A DNA stretch of 31,214 nucleotides from JBHGAV01 sp041946685 (GCA_041946685.1 JBHGAV010000049.1:1-31214); one strand, 5' to 3'. Numbered from the stretch's first letter, positions 22,577-31,155 are shown. Program-made: numbers and translations. Notes: generated by a model from the sequence alone, not told the origin.

Positions 22577-25264
22577 ATGGACAGGCGGGACTTCCTTCGC
22601 AGCACGTCATTGGCCCCCTTCGCATTCGGGCGAGCTCGCGCCGCCGCCTCGATATCGCTGGTGGCCGATCCGGCCGACCGGGTGGCCGCTTCCCCGCCCG
22701 CCGTGTGGGCAACGGACGAGCTTGAGGCGGCCCTGTCCGAGGCCGGTTTCACGGTCCGCCGCCGCGAGCGGCCCGACCAGGCCGACAAGAGCGAGCCGTG
22801 CATCGTCGCGGCGGGCGCCGGATCCGGGTGGGCGGCTGCGGCGCTGAAACGAACGGGTCTCTCCGTGCCGGATGCGCCCGAGAGCCTGGCGCTCGCCGAC
22901 ACCGTTGGCCCGCAAGGGCCGGTCGTCCTGGCTTGTGGCGCCGACGCGCGAGGCCTGGTCTATGCCCTCCATGAAATTGCCGACCGCGCGCGGCTGGCGC
23001 CGGACACAGCGCTGAAGATCGGCAAGCCGGTCGTCCAGCAACCCGCCAGCCAGGTGCGCAGCGTCATGCGGCAGTTCGTCTCCGAGACCTACGACAAGCC
23101 CTGGTACTACGATCGCGAAATGTGGACCCGCTATCTCACCATGCTGGCGGCCCACCGCTTCAACCGTTTTCACCTGTCCTTCGGACTCGGCTACGATACC
23201 CTGCGCCAGGTGGCGGACACCTACCTGCTGTTTCTATATCCCTTCCTGGTCCAGGTCCCCGGCTACCGGGTGCGCGCCACCAACCTCACGGACGCCGAAC
23301 GGGACCGGAATCTGGAGACGCTCCGGTTCATCAGCGAGCAGACCGTCGCCCGCGGCATGGATTTCCAGTTGGGCATCTGGACGCATGGATACCAGTGGCC
23401 GGACAGCCCGCTCGCCCAGAACACCATCGAAGGACTCACCGCGGAGACCCACGCCCCCTATTGCCGCGATGCTCTCACCCAGATCCTGCGGGCCTGTCCC
23501 GCGATCTCCTCGGTGGCGCTCCGCATTCACGGCGAAAGCGGCGTGGCCGAGGGCAGCTACGACTTCTGGAAAACGATCTTCGACGGCGTGAAGCGCTGCG
23601 GCCGCCGGGTCGAGATCGACCTCCACGCCAAGGGCATCGACGCCGCCATGATCGAAAACGCCCTGGCGACGGGGATGCCGGTGAACGTCGCGCCGAAATA
23701 CTGGGCGGAGCACCTCGGTATGCCCTACCACCAGGCGGCCATCCGCGAACTGGAGATGCCCGTTCCCGGCCGCACGGGCGCCGGCCTGATGACCCTCAGC
23801 GAAGGCGCGCGCGTCTTCACCCGCTACGGCTATGCCGACCTGATGCGCGACGACCGCAGGTACACCATCCGCCACCGCGTCTTCTCGGGCACCCAGCGGC
23901 TCCTGATGTGCGGCGACCCCGCATGGGCGGCGGCCTACTCGCGCGCGTTCCGGTTCTGCGGTTCGGCGGGCGCCGACCTGATGGAGCCGCTGACCTGCCG
24001 CGGCCGCAGGGGCACAAGCACGGCCGAAAGACGCAGCGGCTACGCCGACCCCCAATGGGAGCCGCGGTGGGACTGGCAGAAGTACGAGTATTGGTACCGC
24101 GTCTGGGGCCGCCTCCTGTACGACCCGGAGACTGACCCCGAGGTGTGCCGCAGGCATTTTGGAGCAGGTCCCGCGGCCAGGGGGCTGGAATCGGCGCTGT
24201 CACAGGTCAGCCGCATCCTGCCCATCGTGACCACGGCGCACCTGCCTTCCGCAGCGTGCGACGCCTACTGGCCGGAGGTCTACTGGAATCAGCCCATGGC
24301 TGGCGAGCCGCGGCCCAATCCTTACAGCGACAGCCCCGCCCCAAGGACGTTCCAGAACGTGAGCCCCCTGGACCCCCAACTGTTCTCCCGCATCAGCGAT
24401 TTCGCGGAAGAGATGCTCAAGGGAGAAAGAAGCGGCAGGTACTCGCCCCTCGATGTGGCCCAGTGGCTGGAGGATCTTGCCGGCCGCGGGGAGCAGGCGC
24501 TGTCGCAGGCCGGCAGGCTCGATTCCATCCAGTTTCGCCGGCTGGCGATCGACATCCACATGCAGGTGGGCCTGGGGCGCTTCTTCGCCGCGAAGCTCCG
24601 CAGCGGCGTGCTGCTTTCGATCCACGAGCGCACCGGCGACCGCCACGCGCTGGAGGAGGCCTTGAAAGCCTACCGCCTCGCACGGTCCTTCTGGGCGCAG
24701 GTGGCCGAGCGGGCCAAGGGAGTCTATGCGGCGGACCTGTCCGCCAGCGACAAGGTTTCGAATCGAGGCCAGTGGCTGGACCGGCTTCCGGCGATGGACG
24801 AGGACATCGCCGGCCTGGAGCAGCGCCTGTCCTCCTCGAAGGTGACCGGCGAGGCGCGGGTGGAGGCGGCCATCCAGGAGGCGCTGGGGCGCGGGCGGCG
24901 CGAAACGCCCAAGTGCAGCCACCGCGCACCGGCCTGGTTCGAGCCTGGGAGAGCCGTAACACTGGAGGTTGCCTTGGAGTCTGCTCGGAAGCCGGCATCG
25001 GCACGGCTTTACTACCGTCACGTGAACCAGGCGGAGCGGTACGCCGTCGCGGAGATGGAAGTCCTGGGGAACCTCTTCCGCGCCAGCATCCCCGGCGAGT
25101 ACACCGGCTCGCCCTATCCGCTTCAGTACTACTTCGAGTTCAAGGAGAGCCCTGAGAACGCGTGGCTCTATCCCGGCTTCTCGCAGGAATTGAGCGGCCA
25201 GCCTTACTTCGTGCTTCAGAGGCGCGGGGAAACGAGGCTGAAGATGAGGTCCGCGCCCAGGTAG
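22577..25264 (+). CDS. 895-residue Tat-exported protein of unknown function, possible glycosidase-like barrel
   Basis: I do not recognise a named family. The start MDRRDFLRSTSLAPFAFG is a twin-arginine signal. Residues about 30-145 form an alternating alpha/beta domain ending in ACGADARGLVYALHEIADR, which recalls the N-terminal domain of GH67 and GH20 enzymes. From about 160 a TIM-barrel-like region follows (RSVMRQFVSETYDKPWYY, AHRFNRFHLSFGLGY, GMDFQLGIWTHGY, SVALRIHGESGVAEGSYDFW, VEIDLHAKG, VNVAPKYWAEHLG). A helical part comes next, and the C-terminus has a beta-sandwich-like stretch (VTLEVALESARKPASARLYYRHV, PLQYYFEFKES). No DE pair of the GH20 type is visible, so catalysis is not assured. 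ATG 22577 is chosen for the Tat signal. It lies 115 bases after the YfhO gene and its 3' end overlaps the convergent peptidase gene by 49 bases. Confidence 0.8.
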   Translation: MDRRDFLRSTSLAPFAFGRARAAASISLVADPADRVAASPPAVWATDELEAALSEAGFTVRRRERPDQADKSEPCIVAAGAGSGWAAAALKRTGLSVPDAPESLALADTVGPQGPVVLACGADARGLVYALHEIADRARLAPDTALKIGKPVVQQPASQVRSVMRQFVSETYDKPWYYDREMWTRYLTMLAAHRFNRFHLSFGLGYDTLRQVADTYLLFLYPFLVQVPGYRVRATNLTDAERDRNLETLRFISEQTVARGMDFQLGIWTHGYQWPDSPLAQNTIEGLTAETHAPYCRDALTQILRACPAISSVALRIHGESGVAEGSYDFWKTIFDGVKRCGRRVEIDLHAKGIDAAMIENALATGMPVNVAPKYWAEHLGMPYHQAAIRELEMPVPGRTGAGLMTLSEGARVFTRYGYADLMRDDRRYTIRHRVFSGTQRLLMCGDPAWAAAYSRAFRFCGSAGADLMEPLTCRGRRGTSTAERRSGYADPQWEPRWDWQKYEYWYRVWGRLLYDPETDPEVCRRHFGAGPAARGLESALSQVSRILPIVTTAHLPSAACDAYWPEVYWNQPMAGEPRPNPYSDSPAPRTFQNVSPLDPQLFSRISDFAEEMLKGERSGRYSPLDVAQWLEDLAGRGEQALSQAGRLDSIQFRRLAIDIHMQVGLGRFFAAKLRSGVLLSIHERTGDRHALEEALKAYRLARSFWAQVAERAKGVYAADLSASDKVSNRGQWLDRLPAMDEDIAGLEQRLSSSKVTGEARVEAAIQEALGRGRRETPKCSHRAPAWFEPGRAVTLEVALESARKPASARLYYRHVNQAERYAVAEMEVLGNLFRASIPGEYTGSPYPLQYYFEFKESPENAWLYPGFSQELSGQPYFVLQRRGETRLKMRSAPR

Positions 25265-25845
25265 CTGAGCTGGCTCATCCACCGGCCGAGCGGGGTGGCC
25301 GTCATCGCCAGGAGCAGAAGGATCAGCCCGGCGCGCGCGATCTCGTTGTAGATGAAGGCCGGGATGCGCAGGACGAGCAACAGTCTCGACCCGTCCAGCG
25401 GCGGTACCGGCAGCAGGTTGAACAGCGCCAGATACAGGCTGAGGACAACCCCGCGCAGCGCGAAGGCGGCAGCGCCTGAATGCGCGCCGGCCAGGAGCGA
25501 AGCGGCCACGGCCAGGACCACGGCGAAGACGATGTTGCTGGCCGGCCCCGCGAGCGCCACCAGGGCCAGGCCGTTCAGGCCTCCGCGCAGCTTGTGGGGG
25601 TTGGTCGTGACCGCCCTGCCCCAGCCCAGGAAACCGCCGCCGAACATTGAGGTAAGACCGGGCAGCAGAACGGTCCCCAGCCAGTCCACATGCGCCAGGG
25701 GGTTGAGGGTGAGGCGTCCGTCCAGCTTCGGCGTGTCGTCCCCGAGCCGGGTGGCCGCCCAGGCGTGCGCGAACTCGTGGGGAATGGTGAGAAGCCAGAG
25801 CAAGGCGACATTGGTGAGGGCTACTTCGAGGTTCGGCACCCCCAA
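25216..25845 (-). CDS. Site-2-protease-family (M50) membrane metallopeptidase
   Basis: This 209-residue membrane protein has the zinc motif HEFAH (HExxH, about residue 23) in the first helix and PVPPLDGSRLL (about 151) with the second ligand Asp, as in short M50 peptidases. Segments VALTNVALLWLLTIPHEF, GLALVALAGPASNIVFAVVLAV, VVLSLYLALFNLLPV and AGLILLLLAMTAT are hydrophobic. Such proteins cleave substrates within the membrane; the target is unknown. The start is probably TTG 25845 or GTG 25839, just after the pepA stop at 25849, so the two are likely co-transcribed. Its 3' end overlaps the end of the opposite-strand gene by 49 bases. Confidence 0.87.
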   Translation of the reverse strand: MGVPNLEVALTNVALLWLLTIPHEFAHAWAATRLGDDTPKLDGRLTLNPLAHVDWLGTVLLPGLTSMFGGGFLGWGRAVTTNPHKLRGGLNGLALVALAGPASNIVFAVVLAVAASLLAGAHSGAAAFALRGVVLSLYLALFNLLPVPPLDGSRLLLVLRIPAFIYNEIARAGLILLLLAMTATPLGRWMSQLSYLGADLIFSLVSPRL

Positions 25846-25848
25846 TCC

Positions 25849-27318
25849 CTAGGCCCCCCACTCCGTGGCCAGGCGGATCAACGTCCGAACGGGAGTGCCC
25901 GAGGGGCCTTTTGCCAGGAAGGGCTTCGCCTCCTCCAGCCAGGCCGTGCCGGCGATGTCCAGGTGCACCCAGGGCGTGTCGCCCGCGAATTCCTTCAGGA
26001 ACATGGCTGCCGTGATCGCCCCGCCCCAGCGGTTGCCGATGTTGGGCATGTCGGCAAACGCGCTCTTGAGGACTTCCTTGTACTCGTCATCGAGCGGCAT
26101 TTGCCACATCTTTTCCCCGGCAGCCTTCGCCGACGCGAGCACGCGGCCCAGCAGCGCGTCGTCGCTCGCAAACGCGCCTACGTAGACGTAGCCCAACGCC
26201 ACCACGATCGCGCCGGTCAGCGTGGCCGCGTCCACCAGGTGCGTGCAGCCGAGGCGCTTGGCATAGGTGATGGCATCGGCCAGGATGAGCCGGCCTTCGG
26301 CGTCCGTATTCAGCACCTCGACCGTCTTGCCGGAGAGCGTCGTGACGATGTCGCCCGGCCGTTGCGCCCGCCCGGATGGCATGTTCTCGACCGCCGGCAC
26401 CAGCGCCGTCACTGGGACGGACGGCTTCAACTGCGCCAGCGCGCGCATGGCCCCCAGCACGGCGGCTCCGCCCGCCATGTCGTACTTCATCTTGTCCATG
26501 TTCTCGCTAGGCTTGATCGAGATGCCGCCGGTGTCGAAGGTGATTCCCTTCCCCACCAGCCCTAGGTGCGGCGCGTCCGCGGCGGCTTCCAAAGGACGAT
26601 AGCGAAGGACGATGAGCGCCGGGGGCTCCTCGGAGCCGGCCGCCACGCCGAGCAGCGCTCCCATGCCAAGCTGGCTCATGCGCTCGCGGTCCAGCACCTC
26701 GCACGACAGGCCCTGCTCGGCGGCCATCTGGCGGGCGCGTTCGGCTAGCACCGTGGGGGTCAGCCGGTTGGCGGGCTCGCTCACCAGGTCGCGCGCGAAG
26801 TTCTGCGACTCGGCGACGATGCGGCCCTGTCGGAGGGCCTCCTCCAGTGGGGGCCCGGCCTCGGCGACCGCCACGTCGAACCTAGCCACGGTCTTCTTCT
26901 CGTCCAGGTTCTCGGTCTTGTAGCGGTCCGGCTCGTAGTCGCCCAAGATGGCGCCTTCGATCGCGGCCCGGACGTGCTCCTGCCCGGAAAAGCCCGGCCC
27001 CAGGGCGCACACAATCGAGCGCGCGCCCTTCGACTTGAGCAGGCGCAGCGCTGCGCCCGACGCCTTCCGCAGCCCCGCAGCGTCGAACTTAGACCACTTG
27101 CCCCCGCCGACGATTAGCAACTTGCCCGCCTTCAAACCGGCGGGCCGGTGCAGGAGAACTGTCTCAAGGCTCTTGCCCTTGAATTCACCCGACTTGTAGA
27201 AGTCCTGTACAAGCTCGGACGGGACTCCGGATGCTCCCTCTTCTTCCTCGAACGAGAGGACAGCCACGGCGTCAGCTTCAATCTGATTCAGGGGTAAGGT
27301 TAGGAGGCGGGTGTCCAT
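25849..27318 (-). CDS. pepA: Leucyl aminopeptidase (M17)
   Basis: This 489-residue cytoplasmic exopeptidase removes N-terminal residues from peptides. The two-metal site is intact: LVGKGITFDTGGISIKP (Lys and Asp, about residue 258), MKYDMAGGAAVLG (Asp), and the family signature NTDAEGRL (about 339) with Asp, Glu and the catalytic Arg. The N-terminal domain (MDTRLLTLPLNQIEADAVAVL) matches the macro-like domain of M17. ATG 27318 is chosen because the family N-terminus begins there; the frame remains open further upstream, but that part is out-of-frame sequence of smpB. It follows smpB by 14 nt and precedes the M50 gene by 3 nt, forming a peptide-turnover operon. Confidence 0.96.
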   Translation of the reverse strand: MDTRLLTLPLNQIEADAVAVLSFEEEEGASGVPSELVQDFYKSGEFKGKSLETVLLHRPAGLKAGKLLIVGGGKWSKFDAAGLRKASGAALRLLKSKGARSIVCALGPGFSGQEHVRAAIEGAILGDYEPDRYKTENLDEKKTVARFDVAVAEAGPPLEEALRQGRIVAESQNFARDLVSEPANRLTPTVLAERARQMAAEQGLSCEVLDRERMSQLGMGALLGVAAGSEEPPALIVLRYRPLEAAADAPHLGLVGKGITFDTGGISIKPSENMDKMKYDMAGGAAVLGAMRALAQLKPSVPVTALVPAVENMPSGRAQRPGDIVTTLSGKTVEVLNTDAEGRLILADAITYAKRLGCTHLVDAATLTGAIVVALGYVYVGAFASDDALLGRVLASAKAAGEKMWQMPLDDEYKEVLKSAFADMPNIGNRWGGAITAAMFLKEFAGDTPWVHLDIAGTAWLEEAKPFLAKGPSGTPVRTLIRLATEWGA

Positions 27319-27332
27319 TCTGCTTTCTTTCT

Positions 27333-27797
27333 CTACCGGAGTCCGCGGCGGCGCACGGCGGCTCGAGCTTCGGCTTCCTGGGTCCGGGTGCGCTCGGCCT
27401 CGCGCTTGTCGTGCAGCTTCTTGCCGCGGGCCAGGGCGATTTCGCACTTTATGCGGCCATTCTTGAGGTAGACCTTGGTGGGCACGAGCGAGAGACCCTT
27501 CTCGCGGGTCTTGCCCAGAAGCTTGTCGATCTCCTGGCGGTGGAGCAGCAGCTTGCGGCGCCGCACCGGATCGTGATTCTGCCGGTTGCCGTGGGAATAC
27601 GGGCTGATGTGGCTGTTGACCAGCCAGGCCTCGCCCCCCAAGACCTCGGCATAGCTGTCCTTGAGCTGGATCTGGCCATCCCGGGCGGACTTGACCTCCG
27701 TGCCGGTCAGAGCCAGCCCCGCCTCGAAGCGCTCCATCAGGTGGTACTGATGCGCGGCATAGCGGTTGTTGTTCAGAATCTTGATTTTCGGTTCCAC
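27333..27797 (-). CDS. smpB: SsrA-binding protein SmpB (trans-translation)
   Basis: This 154-residue protein is a full-length SmpB. It binds tmRNA and brings it to stalled ribosomes. Signature blocks are present: ILNNNRYAAHQYHLMERFEAGLALTGTEVKS, SYAEVLGGEAWLVNSHISPYSHGNRQNHDP and the basic tail RGKKLHDKREAERTRTQ. The start is GTG 27797 (VEPKIK), which matches the family N-terminus. A TTGACG at 27838-27843 on the minus strand could serve as a -35 element, although the -10 is unclear. It is divergent from the secretin gene and heads the smpB-pepA-M50 operon. No ssrA gene is in the window. Confidence 0.97.
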   Translation of the reverse strand: MEPKIKILNNNRYAAHQYHLMERFEAGLALTGTEVKSARDGQIQLKDSYAEVLGGEAWLVNSHISPYSHGNRQNHDPVRRRKLLLHRQEIDKLLGKTREKGLSLVPTKVYLKNGRIKCEIALARGKKLHDKREAERTRTQEAEARAAVRRRGLR

Positions 27798-27912
27798 TCG
27801 GGGCCGTCTTTTCTCTGCACGGGGGCAAGCCGAACCACGTCAAGCAGTTATGTGAGCAGGCTAGCCGGCAGCGGCAGCTATATCTTAGCACAGGCCCCGG
27901 AAAGCGAATAAG

Positions 27913-30243
27913 ATGCGTGTATCGAAGCGGTTAGCGACGGTTCTTGCCGCCGCGGCATTCCTTGGTTGGACCCTGCCGGCCCTGGAGGCGCGCACCCGCG
28001 AGGGCGACCGGCTGTACGCCCAGGGCCGCGAGGCGGAGCAGATCAGGGACTTCGACAAAGCCCTGGACTTCTACGAGCGCGCCCTGGCAACGGACATCTC
28101 CGAAGTCCTTTACCAGATGGCCTACCGGCGGGCGCGGTTCCAGGCGGGACAGTCGCACGTAGACCAGGCGCAGAAGCTGCGCGAGGCGGGCGAGCTCGAA
28201 CAGGCCCTGGCGGAGTTCCAACGGGCAGCGGCGATCGACCCGGCGTCGCCGGTCGCGATGCAGGAGGCGCGGCGGACGGCGGAGATGATTGAGCGCGAGA
28301 AGAAGCTCAAGGCGGCGGGTGTCCAGATCGAAGACCGCGGCCGGGTGCCTGGGGCGGACGCACGTCGCGAGGTGGATGAAAAGCTCGCGAGCGTACTTTC
28401 CGTGCCGGAGCTGAAGCCGCTCTCGACGCTGCCGCAGAACCTGCGGATCAACAACCAGCCTCCCAGGGTGCTGTTTGAGACCGTGGCCAAGCTGGCGGGG
28501 ATCAACGTGATCTTCGACCCGGACTTCACGACCCAGGGGAGCCAGACGCCGCGCAGCATTGAGCTGGCCAACGCCACCTTGGAAGAAGCCCTCAACTATG
28601 TGGCCATGATGACCCGGGCCTTCTGGAAGCCGCTCACGGCCAACGCCATCTTCGTCACGCAGGACACGCCTCAAAAGCGCAACGATTACGAGGAGCAGGT
28701 CGCCAGGATCTTCTACATCAGCAACGTCTCCACCCAGCAGGATCTGACCGACATTGTCAACGGCATACGCCAGATGATCCCCAGCATCCGCATGAGCCCG
28801 GTGCTGTCGCAGAACGCCCTGGTGGTGCGCGGCACGGCGGACCAGGTGGCACTCACGGAAATGATGATCCGCAACCTGGACCGGCCGAAGGCCGAGGTTG
28901 TGGTGGACGTGATCGTGATGGAAGTCAACCGATCCCGAACCCGCGACCTGGGAGCGACACTTACCTCCGGCAGCACTAACGGGCTCAGCATTGCCGGCGG
29001 GCTGACCGCGAAGGGCACGGGAACGGATGATACCTCATCCTCAACCGGTTCCATTGCCATGAATCGCCTGGGGCGGCTTTCGAGCGGCGACTTCTCGGTA
29101 ACGCTGCCCGGCGCGGCGCTGCAGGCTCTTATGAGCAGCAGTAACGCGCACATCCTCCAGTCGCCGCAGGTGCGGGCCATCGACAACATGAAGGCCAGCC
29201 TGCGAATCGGAGAGCGGCAGCCATACTCAACAGGGGGCTTTCAGCCGGTATTCGGTCAGGTGGGGACCGGCGCCAATTCGCTGTACAGCTCGTTCCAGTA
29301 TCTTGACGTGGGCGTTAACGTCGATATCACACCCAAGGTGCACGGCACCGACGAGGTATCGATGCACGTCGAGCTGGAGATCTCCAACATTAAGGAGCGG
29401 ATCAACATCGCGGGAATCGCGCAGCCGGTGGTGGGCCAGCGCAAGGTCATCCACGATATCCGTCTGCGCGAAGGCGAGGTGAGCCTGCTCGGCGGGCTGG
29501 TGCAGGAACAGGAAACCAGGGCCATCTCGGGCATCCCGGGGCTGGCCAGCATCCCCGGCTTGGGGCGTTTGTTCAGTACCGAGAGCGTGACCCGAAACGA
29601 CAGCGAACTGCTGATCGCACTGGTTCCGCGCGTGGTCAGGACACCGGAGCTTGACGACCTCAGCTACAAGGGCATCGCTTCGGGTAACCTGAATATCGTC
29701 CGTCTGAACTATACGCCACGCGAGTCCGGCGCCGCGCAGCCCGAGGCCGCCAAGCCGTCCGCGGCTCCCCCGGCGCAGCCCGTGGTCCCGGCGCCCGCGC
29801 CCGCCGAGCCTGCGAAGCCTGTCGCGGGCGCGGCGCGGGTGGTGCTGAGCCCGGAGAAGGTCGAGACACAGCCGGGCGGCACGTTCGTTCTGAACTTGCA
29901 GGTGGAGAACGCCAGGGATCTGTTCTCCACGCCAGTGCGGCTGAAGTTTGACCCCAATGTGTTAAGTCTGGACGAGGTGACCCGCGGTGGTTTTCTTGGC
30001 GCCGACGGGCAGCAGGTTCTGTTCACCCGGAATATTCTCAACGAGGCGGGCGAGGCAAGCATCAACCTGAGCCGGATGCCGGGCAGCACGGGGATGAGCG
30101 GCTCGGGTTCGCTGGTCACCTTCGCGTTCCGCGTGGTGGGCAAGGGGATCACTGTGATTTCCGCGCCGCAGCTATCCTTTCTGGATTCCCGGGCGCAGAC
30201 CGCGCTGAACGCGGCGCCACAGGCAACGGTCACGATCAAATAG
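27913..30243 (+). CDS. Secretin (GspD/PilQ-like) with N-terminal TPR region and C-terminal cohesin-like domain
   Basis: This 776-residue protein has a signal peptide (MRVSKRLATVLAAAAFLGWTLPALEA) and TPR-like helices to about residue 125 (AEQIRDFDKALDFYERALA, AGELEQALAEFQRAAAIDP). A secretin short N-domain follows from about 184 (FETVAKLAGINVIFDPDF), then the secretin channel domain (about 328-580, from VVVDVIVMEVNRSRTRDLG, with VGVNVDITPKVH, SLLGGLVQEQE and ELLIALVPRVVR). After a Pro/Ala-rich linker (about 606-640) a beta-sandwich resembling cohesin follows (VETQPGGTFVLNLQVENA, PVRLKFDPNVLSLDEV, GSLVTFAFRVVGKG). Secretins form the outer-membrane gate of type II secretion and type IV pili. The cohesin-like tail is the notable addition. 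ATG 27913 begins the signal peptide. Two pseudopilin genes follow at once. Confidence 0.93.
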   Translation: MRVSKRLATVLAAAAFLGWTLPALEARTREGDRLYAQGREAEQIRDFDKALDFYERALATDISEVLYQMAYRRARFQAGQSHVDQAQKLREAGELEQALAEFQRAAAIDPASPVAMQEARRTAEMIEREKKLKAAGVQIEDRGRVPGADARREVDEKLASVLSVPELKPLSTLPQNLRINNQPPRVLFETVAKLAGINVIFDPDFTTQGSQTPRSIELANATLEEALNYVAMMTRAFWKPLTANAIFVTQDTPQKRNDYEEQVARIFYISNVSTQQDLTDIVNGIRQMIPSIRMSPVLSQNALVVRGTADQVALTEMMIRNLDRPKAEVVVDVIVMEVNRSRTRDLGATLTSGSTNGLSIAGGLTAKGTGTDDTSSSTGSIAMNRLGRLSSGDFSVTLPGAALQALMSSSNAHILQSPQVRAIDNMKASLRIGERQPYSTGGFQPVFGQVGTGANSLYSSFQYLDVGVNVDITPKVHGTDEVSMHVELEISNIKERINIAGIAQPVVGQRKVIHDIRLREGEVSLLGGLVQEQETRAISGIPGLASIPGLGRLFSTESVTRNDSELLIALVPRVVRTPELDDLSYKGIASGNLNIVRLNYTPRESGAAQPEAAKPSAAPPAQPVVPAPAPAEPAKPVAGAARVVLSPEKVETQPGGTFVLNLQVENARDLFSTPVRLKFDPNVLSLDEVTRGGFLGADGQQVLFTRNILNEAGEASINLSRMPGSTGMSGSGSLVTFAFRVVGKGITVISAPQLSFLDSRAQTALNAAPQATVTIK

Positions 30244-30252
30244 GAGCGGTGG

Positions 30253-30717
30253 ATGAAACGGGGAGACCGCCGCGGGATGACGCTGGTGGAGCTGATCGTG
30301 GCGTTCACCATCATGGCGCTTCTGACCACGATGGCGGTGCCGCTGGCGCGGTACAAAGTCCGCCGGGACCGCGAGCGGGAGCTGCGCTACGCGCTGCGCG
30401 AGATGCGGACGGCGATCGACAAGTACAAGGACTTGGCCGACCAGAACCAGCTTGGTCCGCAGAGCGTGGACTCGGACGGATACCCCGAAAGCCTGGACGT
30501 GCTCGTGGAAGGTGTGAAACTGGCCGGCACGGTGGACAAGAAGATCCGGCTGCTCCGGCGCATCCCCAAGGACCCCTTGACCGGCACCTACGACTGGGGC
30601 AAGCGCAGCACGCGGGACGATCCGAAATCGATGAGCTGGGGCGGTCAGAACGTATTTGACGTCTACACTAAGAGCATCGAGAAAGCTGCCGATGGCACGG
30701 CGTATGCGGAGTGGTGA
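30253..30717 (+). CDS. Type II secretion pseudopilin / prepilin-like protein 1
   Basis: This 154-residue protein has a short basic leader (MKRGDRRG) and a prepilin cleavage site G-MTLVEL with Glu at +5, then the hydrophobic helix IVAFTIMALLTTMAVPLA. The soluble part ends in GTAYAEW, resembling GspG-type pseudopilins (DPLTGTYDW is near the calcium-loop region). ATG 30253 has AGGAG directly upstream, which overlaps the TAG of the secretin gene, so the pair is tightly coupled. It probably forms part of a pseudopilus working with that secretin. The major or minor pilin role is not resolved. Confidence 0.9.
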   Translation: MKRGDRRGMTLVELIVAFTIMALLTTMAVPLARYKVRRDRERELRYALREMRTAIDKYKDLADQNQLGPQSVDSDGYPESLDVLVEGVKLAGTVDKKIRLLRRIPKDPLTGTYDWGKRSTRDDPKSMSWGGQNVFDVYTKSIEKAADGTAYAEW

Positions 30718-31105
30718 CGGCTGGCGGCGTGGCTTCACGCTGATCGAGCTGATGATCGTGATGACGGTGATCACGATCATCGTGTCGCTGGCGGTGCCGA
30801 TGTACCAGAAGGCGATCGTCCGCGCCAAGGAAAGCGTATTAAAGAACAACCTGTTCACATTGCGGACGCTTATCGACGAGTACACCTTTGACAAGCAGAA
30901 GGCGCCGCAGACGCTGGAGGACCTGGTGCGGGAGGGTTATCTGCGCCAGATCCCGATCGATCCGATCACCAACTCGAACCAGACCTGGCGGGTGATCATG
31001 GAGGACGTGATGTCGAGCGTCAACCAGACCGAGCCGGGCATATTCGACGTGCGCAGCGGCGCGGACCGCACCAGCCTGGAAGGCACTCCGTATTCGGAGT
31101 GGTGA
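30692..31105 (+). CDS. Type II secretion pseudopilin / prepilin-like protein 2
   Basis: This protein has 137 residues if ATG 30692 is used (MARRMRSGDGWRRG-FTLIEL); ATG 30704 is an alternative with a shorter leader. The start overlaps the end of pseudopilin 1 by 14-26 nt. The prepilin site G-FTLIEL with Glu at +5 precedes the helix MIVMTVITIIVSLAVPMY. The C-terminus GTPYSEW mirrors that of the first pseudopilin, suggesting duplication of a GspG-like gene. No ribosome-binding site is clear, so translation is likely coupled. The prepilin peptidase, ATPase and platform genes are not in the window. Confidence 0.88.
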   Translation: MARRMRSGDGWRRGFTLIELMIVMTVITIIVSLAVPMYQKAIVRAKESVLKNNLFTLRTLIDEYTFDKQKAPQTLEDLVREGYLRQIPIDPITNSNQTWRVIMEDVMSSVNQTEPGIFDVRSGADRTSLEGTPYSEW

Positions 31106-31120
31106 CGTCTGATAGACTGA

Positions 31121-31152
31121 GGGTGGGCGGCAGCATCGCGCCCGCTCCACCC
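31121..31152 (+). terminator. Imperfect hairpin between the pseudopilin and tRNA genes
   Basis: GGGTGGGCGG (31121-31130) can pair, with a bulge, with CCCGCTCCACCC (31141-31152). No T-tract follows, so it may only weakly terminate or serve as a processing structure before the tRNA. Confidence 0.25.
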
Positions 31153-31155
31153 AGA

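Noticed and set aside
27319..27891. In-frame upstream extension of pepA
   Set aside because: The added residues are an out-of-frame reading of smpB, and the M17 family N-terminus begins at 27318.
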